From Haliscomenobacter sp. (GTDB lineage: Bacteria > Bacteroidota > Bacteroidia > Chitinophagales > Saprospiraceae): a stretch of 64,000 nucleotides of DNA. Below are positions 16,481 to 25,747 of the stretch, piece by piece; position 1 is the stretch's first letter, and the number at the start of each line of letters is the position of its first letter. Both the position numbers and the translations under genes were made by a program. The notes below the pieces were generated by a model. The model saw only the letters and a list, made by a program, of their open reading frames with translations, was not told the DNA's origin and did not search any database. The DNA is taken from positions 186,001 through 250,000 of the forward strand of contig JADJPL010000028.1 of the NCBI GenBank assembly GCA_016713275.1, read 5' to 3'.

Positions 16481-18394
16481 ATGTGCAAACACCCTAACCT
16501 GTTTTTCCGGCGCTTGCGCGGGCTTGCATGCGTTGTCTTTGGCTTTGTGGTTTTCGGATATTCGGTCCGTGCCCAAAGCCCTTCCGGCGACGGGCTTGAC
16601 GCTTACCGGCAAGCGCTTTCCCAAACGGTGCTTTTGCGGAATGCCGGGCAGCAGATTCCGTTCCTCCGGCTCGACACGCTCCGGATCGCTTTGCTCCCTT
16701 TGTCGGAGAGCGAGCCTTTGAGCGTTTTTCAGGAGTATCTGGAGCGGTATACGGAAATCGCGCGCCTGAACGTTCCGGCTTTCGGCGCCGCCGTGTGGGC
16801 GCAGGAGCAGCTCAGCCGCTATAATTTGTTCGTCGTTGCCGTGAACGGCAACGGCTCTGCGTTGTCTTCGTCCGCCCTGGAAGCGTGGAAGGCGCTTTCG
16901 CAAAAAGCCCGGGTTGCTCTGGTCGCGTTCGACGCAGGGCAACTGCTGGCCCAATATCCCGAGCTGGCCGGTTCGGGCGTGCTGATCGCCGGCACGGGGA
17001 CCTACTATGGCCAATCCCTGGCCGCTCAGGCGCTTTTTGGGGGAACCGCTCTGAACGCGCGGCTTGCTCAACCCCTGGGTACGGCATTTGGGCCAGGCGC
17101 CGGTCTGGACCTTCCCCAAGCGATCCGGTTGGGGTATGCGCCGCCGGAGTTGGTGGGCATGAACGGTCAGTTGCTGGAAGACAGCGTGGAAGCGATCCTT
17201 CTCGAAGGGCTTCAGGCCAGGGCTTATCCCGGCGCCCAGGTCCTCATCGCTAAAGATGAAAAGGTGGTGTACCATCGCGCCTTTGGCGCCCATACCTACG
17301 ACGACCAGCATCCCGTTCAGCTCACCGATGTGTACGATTTTGCCTCGGTAACCAAGATTACTTCCGGGCTGCCCGTGCTGATGGAATGGTATGGGCAGGG
17401 TAAATTTGACCCCGACGCGCCTTTGGCGGATTATCTCCCGGAGGTCAAAGGGACAAACAAAGCCGGCCTGCCCATGCGCCGCCTTCTCACCCATACGGCG
17501 CAACTCATGGCCTGGATTCCGTTCTGGCGGGGCACGTTGAAAGGGCAAAGCCGCAATCCCTGGCAAAAACACTGGGACGGCAACCGGAATAACGACTTCC
17601 GGTTCAAGGCGCGTACCTTCAAAACCGATTCGTCTGCGGCCTACAACGTGTATATAACGGACAGTCTATGGCTACACCGCAAGTATAACCAGGCGATCTA
17701 TAAGTCTATTTACCAATCGCCCCTCAACGAAAAACCGGGTTTTGTGTATTCCGATTTCTTTTTCTACACCATGCCCCGAATCGTGAAGTACCAGACCGGC
17801 GTTGATTTTGAGACCTATATCAAATCCCATTTTTATCGCCCGCTGGGCGCTACAACCCTTACCCTGAACCCTTTGCGGTTCTTCCCTCCGGAGCGCATTG
17901 TACCTACCGAGCGCGACACGTTTTTCCGGATGAAGCTATTGCGCGGGACGGTACACGACGAAGGAGCGGCCATGCTCGGCGGCGTTTCCGGCCATGCCGG
18001 ACTGTTTGGTTCAGCTAATGATCTGGCAAAACTCATGCAGATGTATATGAATTATGGGGCGTATGGAGGGCAGCGGTTTATAGAAGAGAAGGCCGTGAAG
18101 GAATTTATCCGCTGTCAGTACTGTGGGGAAGGGATTCATCGGGGATTGGGTTTTGACAAGCCTGCGCTTGCCTATAATCCGGCTTCGGCTTCCTATGCGC
18201 CTCAGGCCTCCGCATCCAGTTTTGGGCATACGGGGTTTACGGGAACGTATACCTGGGTCGATCCGGAAACCCGCCTGCTGGTGATCGTATTCTCCAACCG
18301 GGTCTATCCTTTCCGTTCAAGCCGGGCCTTGCTCGATTTGGGGATTCGCCGGCGGGTTCATGAAGCCGCTTATTTATCCATGCAAAGCAATTAA
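16481..18394 (+). CDS. Secreted class C beta-lactamase-like serine hydrolase with a GH3 C-terminal-domain-like N-terminus
   Basis: 637 residues from the ATG at 16481 (a TTG six bases earlier is less likely). Signal peptide to about residue 32 (YSVRAQ). Residues about 40-240 (TVLLRNAGQQIPFLRLDTLRIALL and following) resemble the C-terminal domain of family 3 glycoside hydrolases. Residues about 255-637 are a beta-lactamase/esterase domain with SVTK (Ser near 288), YSD near 422 in place of YxN, and GHTGFTGT near 582 in place of KTG. Fusions of an entire GH3 enzyme to such a domain are known in Bacteroidota; here the GH3 catalytic barrel is missing. Probably acts on cell-wall peptides or esters in the periplasm. 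It starts an apparent pair with the PBP gene, 6 bases downstream. Confidence 0.82.
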   Translation: MCKHPNLFFRRLRGLACVVFGFVVFGYSVRAQSPSGDGLDAYRQALSQTVLLRNAGQQIPFLRLDTLRIALLPLSESEPLSVFQEYLERYTEIARLNVPAFGAAVWAQEQLSRYNLFVVAVNGNGSALSSSALEAWKALSQKARVALVAFDAGQLLAQYPELAGSGVLIAGTGTYYGQSLAAQALFGGTALNARLAQPLGTAFGPGAGLDLPQAIRLGYAPPELVGMNGQLLEDSVEAILLEGLQARAYPGAQVLIAKDEKVVYHRAFGAHTYDDQHPVQLTDVYDFASVTKITSGLPVLMEWYGQGKFDPDAPLADYLPEVKGTNKAGLPMRRLLTHTAQLMAWIPFWRGTLKGQSRNPWQKHWDGNRNNDFRFKARTFKTDSSAAYNVYITDSLWLHRKYNQAIYKSIYQSPLNEKPGFVYSDFFFYTMPRIVKYQTGVDFETYIKSHFYRPLGATTLTLNPLRFFPPERIVPTERDTFFRMKLLRGTVHDEGAAMLGGVSGHAGLFGSANDLAKLMQMYMNYGAYGGQRFIEEKAVKEFIRCQYCGEGIHRGLGFDKPALAYNPASASYAPQASASSFGHTGFTGTYTWVDPETRLLVIVFSNRVYPFRSSRALLDLGIRRRVHEAAYLSMQSN

Positions 18395-18400
18395 TGGAAT

Positions 18401-20815
18401 ATGTCGTATAACGCGTCCCTCCAGGTATTTTTAAACAAAATCAAAGCTGCGTTCAGCCCGTTGAATGAGCGATGGAAGCGGTTTGCAGCCCGAAAACCCC
18501 GACTGGCGCGATGGGTCCGGCTTTCCGGTTTGGCGTTTTTGGGGATGGTTCTGGCGCTGTTCGTATTCCGGACGACGATTGCGCTATCGGTTCCTTCGGT
18601 TCGGGAATTGCGGGAGATCCAAACCCAGGTTGCGACAGAGGTGTATTCTGCGGATTCGATCCTCCTGGGGCGGTATTTCAACCAGTACCGTACGGTGGTG
18701 CAGTATCAGGATATTCCTCCGCATGTCTTTCAGGCTCTGGTAGCTACCGAAGATTCCCGCTTTTATCAGCACCGGGGCGTCGATTACCGGGCTTGGGGCC
18801 GGGTGCTGTTCCGGACGATTATCAGTGGCGACCGGTCGGGAGGAGGAGGAGGCACGCTGAGCCAGCAGTTGGCCAAAAACCTGCTCCCGAGAAAGGAGTA
18901 CCGGTTTTTGTCGCTGGTCATCAATAAAATGCGGGAAATCGTCATTGCCGGCCGGTTGGAACGGGCATACTCCAAGGAAGAAATCCTCACTCTATACCTC
19001 AACACCGTGCCTTTCCCCGAGAATGTTTTTGGCATTGATGTGGCTGCCCGCCGATTTTTCAACAAAGCCCCTTCCCTGCTTAACGTTGCAGAAGGCGCTA
19101 CGCTGATCGGGGTGCTTCGCGCCACCACGTATTACAACCCGGTTCGTTTTCCTGAACGGGCGTTGACGCGCCGCAACATCGTGCTCCAGCAAATGGAAAA
19201 AGCGGGGTATTTGGATCCATCCCGGCTGGCTGCGCTGCAAACCCTTCCCCTGAATCTGAATTACAATCCGGTGGTCCGAAATGAAGGCATGGCGCCCTAT
19301 TTCCGGGAGTTTGTGCGGCAGGAACTCGAACGCCTGATCAAGAACTACCGCAAACCCAACGGAGATCCCTACAATATTTATACCGACGGGTTGAAAGTGT
19401 ACACGACCCTCCACACGGGAATGCAGCGCCTGGCAGAGCAAGCCGTGGAAGAACATCTGTCGGACATGCAGGAAAAGTTCGACCGCCATTGGAAAGGGTT
19501 TACCCAGCCCTGGAGCGACGTGAATACCATCCGGCTGGGTGTCGTGAATTCCCAGCGCTACAAATCGCTGAAAGCGAGGGGTGCTGGTGAAGCCGAAATC
19601 GACCGAATCTTCAATCAGAAGGTGCGGATGAAGATCTTCTCCTACGAGGGCGTTAAAGAAGTGGAGATGACGCCCCTGGATTCGGTGCGCTACCACCTGG
19701 GGTTGCTTCAGGTCGGCTTTATGGCGATGGAGCCCAACACGGGCTATGTCCGGGCCTGGGTAGGCGGCATCAACTATGACTTCTTCCAATTTGATCACGT
19801 GCGGGCCCGGCGCCAGTCGGGGTCGGTGTTTAAGCCCGTGGTCTATATGCAGGCGTTGCGCGACAGTATTCCTCCCTGCGATCAGATCCCTAACCGCCTC
19901 ATCGTGTACCACGAATACGCGAAAGGCGACTGGGCGATCAAAGATTGGCGCCGCGATGATCCCGAGCCTCATTTCGAGCCCGATGGAACGGATAAAGACG
20001 ACTGGATTCCTCAAAACGCCGACGGGATTTACGGGGGATCGTACTCGCTGGAAGGCGCGTTGACGAATTCCATCAACACGGTCACCGTCGCATTGATCAT
20101 GCGCATGGGGGTAAAGAAAGTAGCGGAACTGGCAAAAGCGCTTGGGATTGAAAGCGAAGTGCCGGTGGAGCCGTCTATTGCGCTGGGCACTGCGGAAGTT
20201 TCGCTTTACGAGATGATCCAGCCCTTTGCGGTGTTTGCCAGCGGGGGCGGACGCACAAGGCCGCTGGCTATCCGCCGGATTGAAAATCATAAGGGGGAAG
20301 TCATTGCCGAGTTCGATCAGGGAACCCGCCAACAGGCCGTAAGCCAGTCGGAAGCGCATACGATGACGCGCATGCTCCAATCGGTTGCGTCTTATGGCAC
20401 GGCCAGCCGCTTGCGGTGGATGTACAACGTAGTGGATGTGCCGGTAGCCGGAAAGACTGGAACCTCCCAAAATCACGCCGATGGCTGGTTTATCGGGTAT
20501 ACGCCCAAGCTGCTGGCCGGCGCCTGGGTTGGGGGAGATTCCCCGCTGGTGCGTTTCCGCAACTTCGAATACGGGCAAGGCGCCGCTACCGCTCTCCCGG
20601 TATATGCCCGGTTTATGCGAAAGGTGCTGGATGACTCCACCATGATGCGTTGGCATGGCGGCGAGTTTCCTGTTTTGCCGCCAGAACAATTGCGCCGCCT
20701 GGCTTGCCCAGCCCGGATACCTTCCGCCGAAGAATTGCTCGCCGATTCGCTGGCCAAGGATAGTTTATTGCTTTTGGAGCCTTTGGCGCCGGTTATTGAG
20801 AATCAGGGGAACTGA
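18401..20815 (+). CDS. Class A penicillin-binding protein (PBP1A-type transglycosylase/transpeptidase)
   Basis: 804 residues. One membrane anchor lies at about 43-64. The GT51 glycosyltransferase domain has the catalytic Glu in ATEDSRFYQHRGVD near residue 117 and GGGTLSQQLAKNL. The transpeptidase domain has SxxK in SGSVFKPVVY near 473, SxN in TNSINTV near 555 and KTG in AGKTGTSQNHADGWFIGYTP near 684. It polymerises lipid II and cross-links glycan strands at the outer face of the inner membrane. It begins 6 bases after the serine hydrolase stop, so the two are likely co-transcribed. The C-terminal tail past 770 is unassigned. Confidence 0.93.
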   Translation: MSYNASLQVFLNKIKAAFSPLNERWKRFAARKPRLARWVRLSGLAFLGMVLALFVFRTTIALSVPSVRELREIQTQVATEVYSADSILLGRYFNQYRTVVQYQDIPPHVFQALVATEDSRFYQHRGVDYRAWGRVLFRTIISGDRSGGGGGTLSQQLAKNLLPRKEYRFLSLVINKMREIVIAGRLERAYSKEEILTLYLNTVPFPENVFGIDVAARRFFNKAPSLLNVAEGATLIGVLRATTYYNPVRFPERALTRRNIVLQQMEKAGYLDPSRLAALQTLPLNLNYNPVVRNEGMAPYFREFVRQELERLIKNYRKPNGDPYNIYTDGLKVYTTLHTGMQRLAEQAVEEHLSDMQEKFDRHWKGFTQPWSDVNTIRLGVVNSQRYKSLKARGAGEAEIDRIFNQKVRMKIFSYEGVKEVEMTPLDSVRYHLGLLQVGFMAMEPNTGYVRAWVGGINYDFFQFDHVRARRQSGSVFKPVVYMQALRDSIPPCDQIPNRLIVYHEYAKGDWAIKDWRRDDPEPHFEPDGTDKDDWIPQNADGIYGGSYSLEGALTNSINTVTVALIMRMGVKKVAELAKALGIESEVPVEPSIALGTAEVSLYEMIQPFAVFASGGGRTRPLAIRRIENHKGEVIAEFDQGTRQQAVSQSEAHTMTRMLQSVASYGTASRLRWMYNVVDVPVAGKTGTSQNHADGWFIGYTPKLLAGAWVGGDSPLVRFRNFEYGQGAATALPVYARFMRKVLDDSTMMRWHGGEFPVLPPEQLRRLACPARIPSAEELLADSLAKDSLLLLEPLAPVIENQGN

Positions 20816-20880
20816 TTTAGCCCTTGTTTTGATTTTTTTGTAATTTACACCCATAGTGATCTGGAATAATCGCATTTTAT

Positions 20881-20966
20881 AGGGATCAGGGAGCAGAGGG
20901 GTTAGGGAGCAGGGAGCAAGAAGCGCCTGCTCCCTAATCCCTGCTCCCTAACCCCTACTCCCTAAT
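20881..20966. repeat. Imperfect palindrome of GGGAGCA-type short units
   Basis: The left half has repeated GGGAGCAG/GGGTTAG units (AGGGAGCAGGGAGCA) and the right half their complements (TGCTCCCTAATCCCTGCTCCCT), with a loop near 20918-20926. It lies between the PBP stop and the start of the molybdopterin oxidoreductase pair, 13 bases before the latter. Similar in style to the heptamer arrays elsewhere in the window. Confidence 0.85.
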
Positions 20967-20979
20967 TCATCTAACGCAT

Positions 20980-21444
20980 ATGGCACGACTTACCTTAAAA
21001 GTAAACGGCAAACGCCGGATTGTGGACGTCAGTGAGGACACGCCCTTACTATGGGTTTTGCGGGAGCACCTCGACCTCACCGGAACCAAATATGCTTGCG
21101 GGATTGGCCAGTGCGGCGCCTGCACCGTCCACATTAATGGCGAACCTATGCGCTCCTGCGCGCTGCCGGTTTCCGTGGTGGAAGGCGCGAATATCGTCAC
21201 GATCGAAGGCCTTTCACGGGAGGGGGACCATCCCGTACAGGAAGCGTGGAAGGAGACCGACGTTCCACAGTGCGGGTTTTGCCAGGCTGGCCAGATCATG
21301 ACCGCCGCTTCGTTGCTCCGGAAAAACCCCAATCCTACCGATGCCGACATCGACACGGCTATGGCCGGAAATATCTGCCGTTGCGGAACCTACAACCGCA
21401 TTCGCGAAGCCATTCATTTAGCCGCTAAAAAATCCAGATCCTGA
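20980..21444 (+). CDS. (2Fe-2S)-binding small subunit of a xanthine-dehydrogenase-family oxidoreductase
   Basis: 154 residues. The plant-type ferredoxin cluster ligands are in YACGIGQCGACTVHINGE and RSCAL; the second cluster is in VPQCGFCQAGQIM and NICRCGTYNRIREAI. Length and motif order match IorA/CoxS small subunits. It carries electrons from the molybdenum site to an acceptor. Its TGA overlaps the ATG of the large subunit (TGATG), indicating translational coupling. It has no signal of its own and is presumably exported with the Tat-targeted large subunit. The substrate is unknown. Confidence 0.95.
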   Translation: MARLTLKVNGKRRIVDVSEDTPLLWVLREHLDLTGTKYACGIGQCGACTVHINGEPMRSCALPVSVVEGANIVTIEGLSREGDHPVQEAWKETDVPQCGFCQAGQIMTAASLLRKNPNPTDADIDTAMAGNICRCGTYNRIREAIHLAAKKSRS

Positions 21445-23582
21445 TGGAACATCAACTTGCATCTTTCGATCGCCGTTCCTTCCTGAAGGTATCCGCTCTC
21501 GCCGGAGGCGGCATGCTCATTGGCATTCAGTGGATGGCAGGGCACGCCCGAGCGTTCGACCCTGCATTTCTGGAAGGCGCCGCGTTTAATGCCTATATAA
21601 AAATAACGCCCGACGGCAAGATTACCATCCAGTCGCCAAACCCGGAAATCGGGCAGGGGGTAAAGACTTCCATGCCGATGATCGTAGCGGAAGAGCTCGA
21701 TGCCGACTGGGCCCACGTCGTGGTCGAGCAGGCGCCGCTGGATACGGAAGCCTATACCCGGCAGGTAGCCGGAGGAAGCGGTTCCATCCGCGCCTCCTGG
21801 AAACCGCTTCGCACCGCAGGCGCAGCTGCCCGTATGATGCTTATTGCCGCTGCCGCCGAAAAATGGCAGGTAGCTCCGGAGACGTGCGTCACGGGCGCCT
21901 CGATGGTGAAGCATCCGGCTACGAACCGGCAGGCCACTTACGGGGAGCTGGCTTCGCTGGCCGCAACCAAAACCCCGCCTGCCGACCCCCCATTAAAGAA
22001 ACCTTCGGAGTTTCGGCTTCTGGGCAAACGCATTGCCAACGTCGACAACCACGCGATCGTTACGGGGGAGAACCTGTTCGGTCAGGACCTCAAACGCGAA
22101 GGCATGGCCGTCGCCGTCGTCGCCCGCCCACCGGCTTTCGGACTGAAGCTGGTATCCGTTGACGATTCCAAGACCAAATCCATGCCGGGGGTCCAACAAG
22201 TCGTCCGCTTTGGAAACAAAGTGGCCGTGCTGGCCAATACCACCTGGGAGGCCAAGAAAGGGCGCGATGCCCTCCAGTTGCAATGGGCGCCGGAAGGCGA
22301 ATTGGAAAGCACCGACCAGCACGATAGCGCCTTGCGCGCCCTTCTGGATAAGGCTGCAGAAACGCCCCGTCGCAAAGATGGCAACACGGAACCGGCCTTT
22401 GCGCAGGCATCCAAGACGGTGGAAGCGGTTTACGAATGCCCGTTTTTACCGCACAATGCCATGGAGCCGCTCAACTTCTTTGCCGATGTGCGCCCAGATG
22501 GCGTCCTGATGGTCGGGCCGACGCAGACCCCCGAATCCGCCCGGACCCAGATCGCCAAGCTGCTCCAAATCGATCAGAAAAAGATCCGGGTAGAAATGAC
22601 CAGACAAGGCGGAGGTTTTGGCCGCCGTCTGAACACGGATTACGCGGTGGAAGCCGCCGAAATATCCCATTTGGCCAAAAAGCCGGTGAAAGTGGTGTGG
22701 CTTCGCGAAGACGACATGGGTGGGGGCATTTATCGCCCGGCTTGTAAATACCGTTTCCGTGCAGCTTTGGATGCCCAGGGGAACCTGACGGCCTACCACC
22801 TGCGCGGGTCAGGCATCAATGTGGGCAACCCAACCCGGGAAAACAACTTCCCTGCCGGGGCACTGCCAAACCTGCTTGTGGAAGGGCATAACCTCGAATC
22901 GAAAGTGACGACGGGCCCCTGGCGCGCGCCAGTGCACAACTTCCTGGGGTTTGCCGAACAAAGCTTTTTGGACGAGGTAGCTCTGGCTGCTGGAAAGGAC
23001 CCGGTAGCCTTCCGGCTCGGCCTGCTCGATCAGGCGAAACAGCAGCCGGTGGGCCGCCAGGAATACCAGGCCGACCGCCTAATGGGGGTGATCCGGCTGG
23101 CAGCGGAAAAAGCGAATTGGGGCCAGGCGCCGTCAGGCGTATTTCAGGGCTTTAGCGCTTATTTTTCATTCAGTACGTACGTAGCACAGGTGGTGGAGGT
23201 TGTAGTGACCAATAACAAACCCAAGATCCAGCGCGTGGTTTGCGCGGTCGATTGTGGGATACTGATCAACCGTAGCGGCGCTGAAAACCAGGTTGCTGGA
23301 GCGATTATCGACGGCCTGGGGCACGCGATGTTCAGCCAGCTTACCATTAAAGACGGGGCGCCCGAGCAGACCAACTTCGACCGGTACCGGATGATCCGGA
23401 TGGCCGAAGCGCCTCCCGTAGAGGTTCACTTTGTGGAGAGCGAAGAGGCGCCGACAGGGCTAGGGGAGCCTGCCCTGCCTCCTTTGGCCGCCGCTTTTGC
23501 CAACGCCGTCTATCGGGCTACGGGCAAGCGCTTGCGCAATCAGCCTTTTGTTCAGCCGGGCGAACCTGGATTGTTGGGGTAA
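21444..23582 (+). CDS. Molybdopterin-binding large subunit, xanthine-dehydrogenase family (IorB-like)
   Basis: 712 residues. The N-terminus has a twin-arginine signal (DRRSFLKVSALAGGGML), so the folded enzyme is likely exported to the periplasm. Molybdenum-cofactor landmarks are PEIGQGVKTSMPMIVAEEL, the GGGFGRRLNTDYAVEAA motif near residue 390, and the catalytic glutamate region PTGLGEPALPPLAAAF near 675. The family hydroxylates aromatic heterocycles or oxidises aldehydes. The pair resembles isoquinoline 1-oxidoreductase more than CO dehydrogenase because it has two subunits and no FAD subunit. No cytochrome partner gene is adjacent. Its 3' end overlaps the corA 3' end by 31 bases. Confidence 0.93.
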   Translation: MEHQLASFDRRSFLKVSALAGGGMLIGIQWMAGHARAFDPAFLEGAAFNAYIKITPDGKITIQSPNPEIGQGVKTSMPMIVAEELDADWAHVVVEQAPLDTEAYTRQVAGGSGSIRASWKPLRTAGAAARMMLIAAAAEKWQVAPETCVTGASMVKHPATNRQATYGELASLAATKTPPADPPLKKPSEFRLLGKRIANVDNHAIVTGENLFGQDLKREGMAVAVVARPPAFGLKLVSVDDSKTKSMPGVQQVVRFGNKVAVLANTTWEAKKGRDALQLQWAPEGELESTDQHDSALRALLDKAAETPRRKDGNTEPAFAQASKTVEAVYECPFLPHNAMEPLNFFADVRPDGVLMVGPTQTPESARTQIAKLLQIDQKKIRVEMTRQGGGFGRRLNTDYAVEAAEISHLAKKPVKVVWLREDDMGGGIYRPACKYRFRAALDAQGNLTAYHLRGSGINVGNPTRENNFPAGALPNLLVEGHNLESKVTTGPWRAPVHNFLGFAEQSFLDEVALAAGKDPVAFRLGLLDQAKQQPVGRQEYQADRLMGVIRLAAEKANWGQAPSGVFQGFSAYFSFSTYVAQVVEVVVTNNKPKIQRVVCAVDCGILINRSGAENQVAGAIIDGLGHAMFSQLTIKDGAPEQTNFDRYRMIRMAEAPPVEVHFVESEEAPTGLGEPALPPLAAAFANAVYRATGKRLRNQPFVQPGEPGLLG

Positions 23583-24499
23583 AAAAACCTAAATCCAGTT
23601 CTTTTGCGAAACCATGCAAAAATGCCCAGGGTAATAAGCGCCATACCCACAAGCGCGAGGGGGTAGCCCAGCCGCATCCGGAGCTCCGGCATGTAGTCGA
23701 AGTTCATTCCGTAGATCCCGACGATGAACGTCAGGGGCAGAAAAAATACGGAAAAAATGGTCAGAATGCGGACGATCTCGTTGGTTCGGTGCGCGGCAAT
23801 AGACAGGTAGGTGTTCAGTAGATTGGTTGCGTTGTCGTGGACCTGATCGGTTTCAAATTCCAGCTTCTGCAGCGAGTCCAGCACGTCGTTCATCAGGTGC
23901 TGATCCCGTTCGCTGGGTTGGTGTTTTCTGGCCACCTGAGCAGTCAGATAAAGCAGTTTGCGCATTTTCGACGCCCGGCGCTTCATGTAATACAGGTCTT
24001 CCTGCACCCGCATGGGTTTTTTTTGCCGGATGAAAATATCGTCTTCCAACTCTTCAAGTTCATTGGACATAGCGGTTAGCGGTACTTCAAACGATTCGGC
24101 TATTTTGAACAAAATGCGGGTAATAATCTCACCGGAGCTGATCTTCGGAGTAGCGGAAAAAGCCTGCTGGTACAAAACCTCGAGAAAAGGTTGGGGACGC
24201 CGGTGTACCGTGATCAAATAATCCGAATTAAAGAATATGGCCACTTTCGTGCTGATTTCCCGAATCGTGTCGTCTTCTTCTTTCAGAGGCCAGAGATGTT
24301 GCCGAAGGAGGATAAAGTCTGCATGTACTCCTGCTTCTAGTTTCGGTAAGTGGTCGGGCTCCATACAGTCCTTTACTACGTGATGGTTGAGCCCGAATTG
24401 CTGGGCCAGCATAGTCAGCTCTTCTGCCGTTGGCTGCTCGATGTCGATCCAGGTAAACCGGGACCCTTCCGGGGATTTGGTGCAGATGGTTTTTCTCAT
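23552..24499 (-). CDS. corA: CorA-family magnesium/cobalt transporter
   Basis: 315 residues. A long cytoplasmic N-terminal domain (WIDIEQPTAEELTMLAQQFGL...) and helical stalk lead to two C-terminal membrane helices. The first ends with the selectivity motif GMN in FIVGIYGMNFDYMPEL near residue 264. This is the pentameric CorA architecture for Mg2+ uptake. The final codons run antiparallel into the end of the oxidoreductase gene. The start is directly downstream of a heptamer repeat array that separates it from recO. Confidence 0.93.
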   Translation of the reverse strand: MRKTICTKSPEGSRFTWIDIEQPTAEELTMLAQQFGLNHHVVKDCMEPDHLPKLEAGVHADFILLRQHLWPLKEEDDTIREISTKVAIFFNSDYLITVHRRPQPFLEVLYQQAFSATPKISSGEIITRILFKIAESFEVPLTAMSNELEELEDDIFIRQKKPMRVQEDLYYMKRRASKMRKLLYLTAQVARKHQPSERDQHLMNDVLDSLQKLEFETDQVHDNATNLLNTYLSIAAHRTNEIVRILTIFSVFFLPLTFIVGIYGMNFDYMPELRMRLGYPLALVGMALITLGIFAWFRKRTGFRFFYPNNPGSPG

Positions 24500-24505
24500 G
24501 CGATT

Positions 24506-24790
24506 TACGATGTACGATGTACGGGGTACGATATACGGTTTACGGTTTACGGTTTACGATGTACGGGGTACGGGGTACGGGGTACGATGTGCGGGGTACG
24601 GTTTTCGGTTTACGAAGATAAAGCCAATTACCAACTTAAGCGATTCACACGAGCCCAGTTGTGGGAGACTTCGCTACCTCGCTACTTCGTTTCCTCGTAC
24701 TTCGTACTTCGTAAACCGTACATCGTACCCCGTAAACCGTACCCCGTAAACCGTACCCCGTAAACCGTAAACCGTAAACCGTACATCGTA
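24506..24790. repeat. Facing TACGNNN heptamer arrays between recO and corA
   Basis: Left arm 24506-24617: sixteen 7-base units of the form TACGATG, TACGGGG, TACGGTT. Right arm, about 24669-24790: the reverse complement type (AACCGTA, CCCCGTA, CATCGTA). A core of about 50 bases contains a small CCCA-GTTG-TGGG hairpin. The array abuts the corA start on one side and the recO stop (24793-24795) on the other. The arms could pair extensively. Confidence 0.93.
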
Positions 24791-24792
24791 CT

Positions 24793-25533
24793 TCAAAAGA
24801 TTTCATGCAAAATAGTATGGGATTGAATATCCGGCAAATGGTCCATGTGGAGGCGGTAATATTCCAGTATCTGGTTGAGCAGGTGCTGGCGCTGACTTCG
24901 GGTCAGGGGAATGGTTTGGGCTAGGGGGCAGTCCTGTTCCAACAACCGGTATAGCAGGCTGCTGGGTTCTTCCTCCAGTATCCAGGGATCGGAGGGCTGT
25001 CTGGAGCAAAAGGCGCCTTCTTTCAGGTTGAAACATGGGCTTTCGGGCAAAAAGTCGCCTCCGGGGAGGAAGCCAAGGTATCCGCTGAGGCGAACCAGGA
25101 ACCAAAGATGCACGTTGTAGAATCGTTCCTGGGTTTGATCCAGAAATAATAAGGTATCCATCAGAAAGGCAAAGAGCTCGGGGTTGGGTTCTATTTCCCG
25201 GATGGTTTTTCGAACGACTTCTGCCATGAACAGGACGATCGCGCCTTTGCGCACGTCAAAAGGGATGGATTGGTAGGCGTACGTCAACCGGGCCTCCCGG
25301 ATCCGGTTCAGGGATTTGTCTTCGCGGGCGTACGCTACGATTTCCAGAAGGGACATGGGCTGGAACAAGCCGGCTTTCAGTTTGGCTTTTTCCGACCGGA
25401 TGCCGTTGATGTAATACGATTGCAACCCTCGCGCTTCGGTGTAGATATCCGCGATGATGCTGGACTCGGAATATTTAATGGTCCGAAAGACAATTCCCCG
25501 GGTGGCGATCAGCATAAGGCATTTGAAGTTCAT
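24793..25533 (-). CDS. recO: DNA repair protein RecO
   Basis: 246 residues. The N-terminal OB-fold begins ATRGIVFRTIKYSESSIIADIYTEARGLQSYYINGIR, of which RGIVFRTIKYSE and YTEARGL are the landmarks. The helical C-terminal domain contains FNLKEGAFCSRQP and ends in short helices, as in Bacteroidota RecO (about 240 residues). It anneals SSB-coated single strands and loads RecA with RecR in gap repair. The start could be the ATG at 25533 or the one at 25515, the latter closer to the usual M-x2-TRG beginning. A repeat array follows the TGA immediately. Confidence 0.92.
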   Translation of the reverse strand: MNFKCLMLIATRGIVFRTIKYSESSIIADIYTEARGLQSYYINGIRSEKAKLKAGLFQPMSLLEIVAYAREDKSLNRIREARLTYAYQSIPFDVRKGAIVLFMAEVVRKTIREIEPNPELFAFLMDTLLFLDQTQERFYNVHLWFLVRLSGYLGFLPGGDFLPESPCFNLKEGAFCSRQPSDPWILEEEPSSLLYRLLEQDCPLAQTIPLTRSQRQHLLNQILEYYRLHMDHLPDIQSHTILHEIF

Positions 25534-25747
25534 CGGAATTTAACAAAAAGTAACCTTAATTAACCGGAATGCAGGCATGTTTTATGCAACCTTCTACATA
25601 AATCGTTGTCTTTAAAGTGTATTATTCTGATTGGAAGATGATTTTAGCGTTAATTCAGAAAAATATTTGGCATCCTTTGTAACATTTTTCCCCTAAGACC
25701 AGTTTTAAGGATGTACCCGACAATCACCCGAACAAAATTTTTGAAGG

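Noticed and set aside
18992..20689. A long minus-strand frame (565 residues) inside the PBP gene
   Set aside because: It is fully covered by the transglycosylase/transpeptidase, whose motifs are all present; the antisense product has no motif and no start region.
24506..24790. Possible CRISPR array
   Set aside because: The units are 7-base tandem repeats without unique spacers, in two opposite arms; no cas gene is near.
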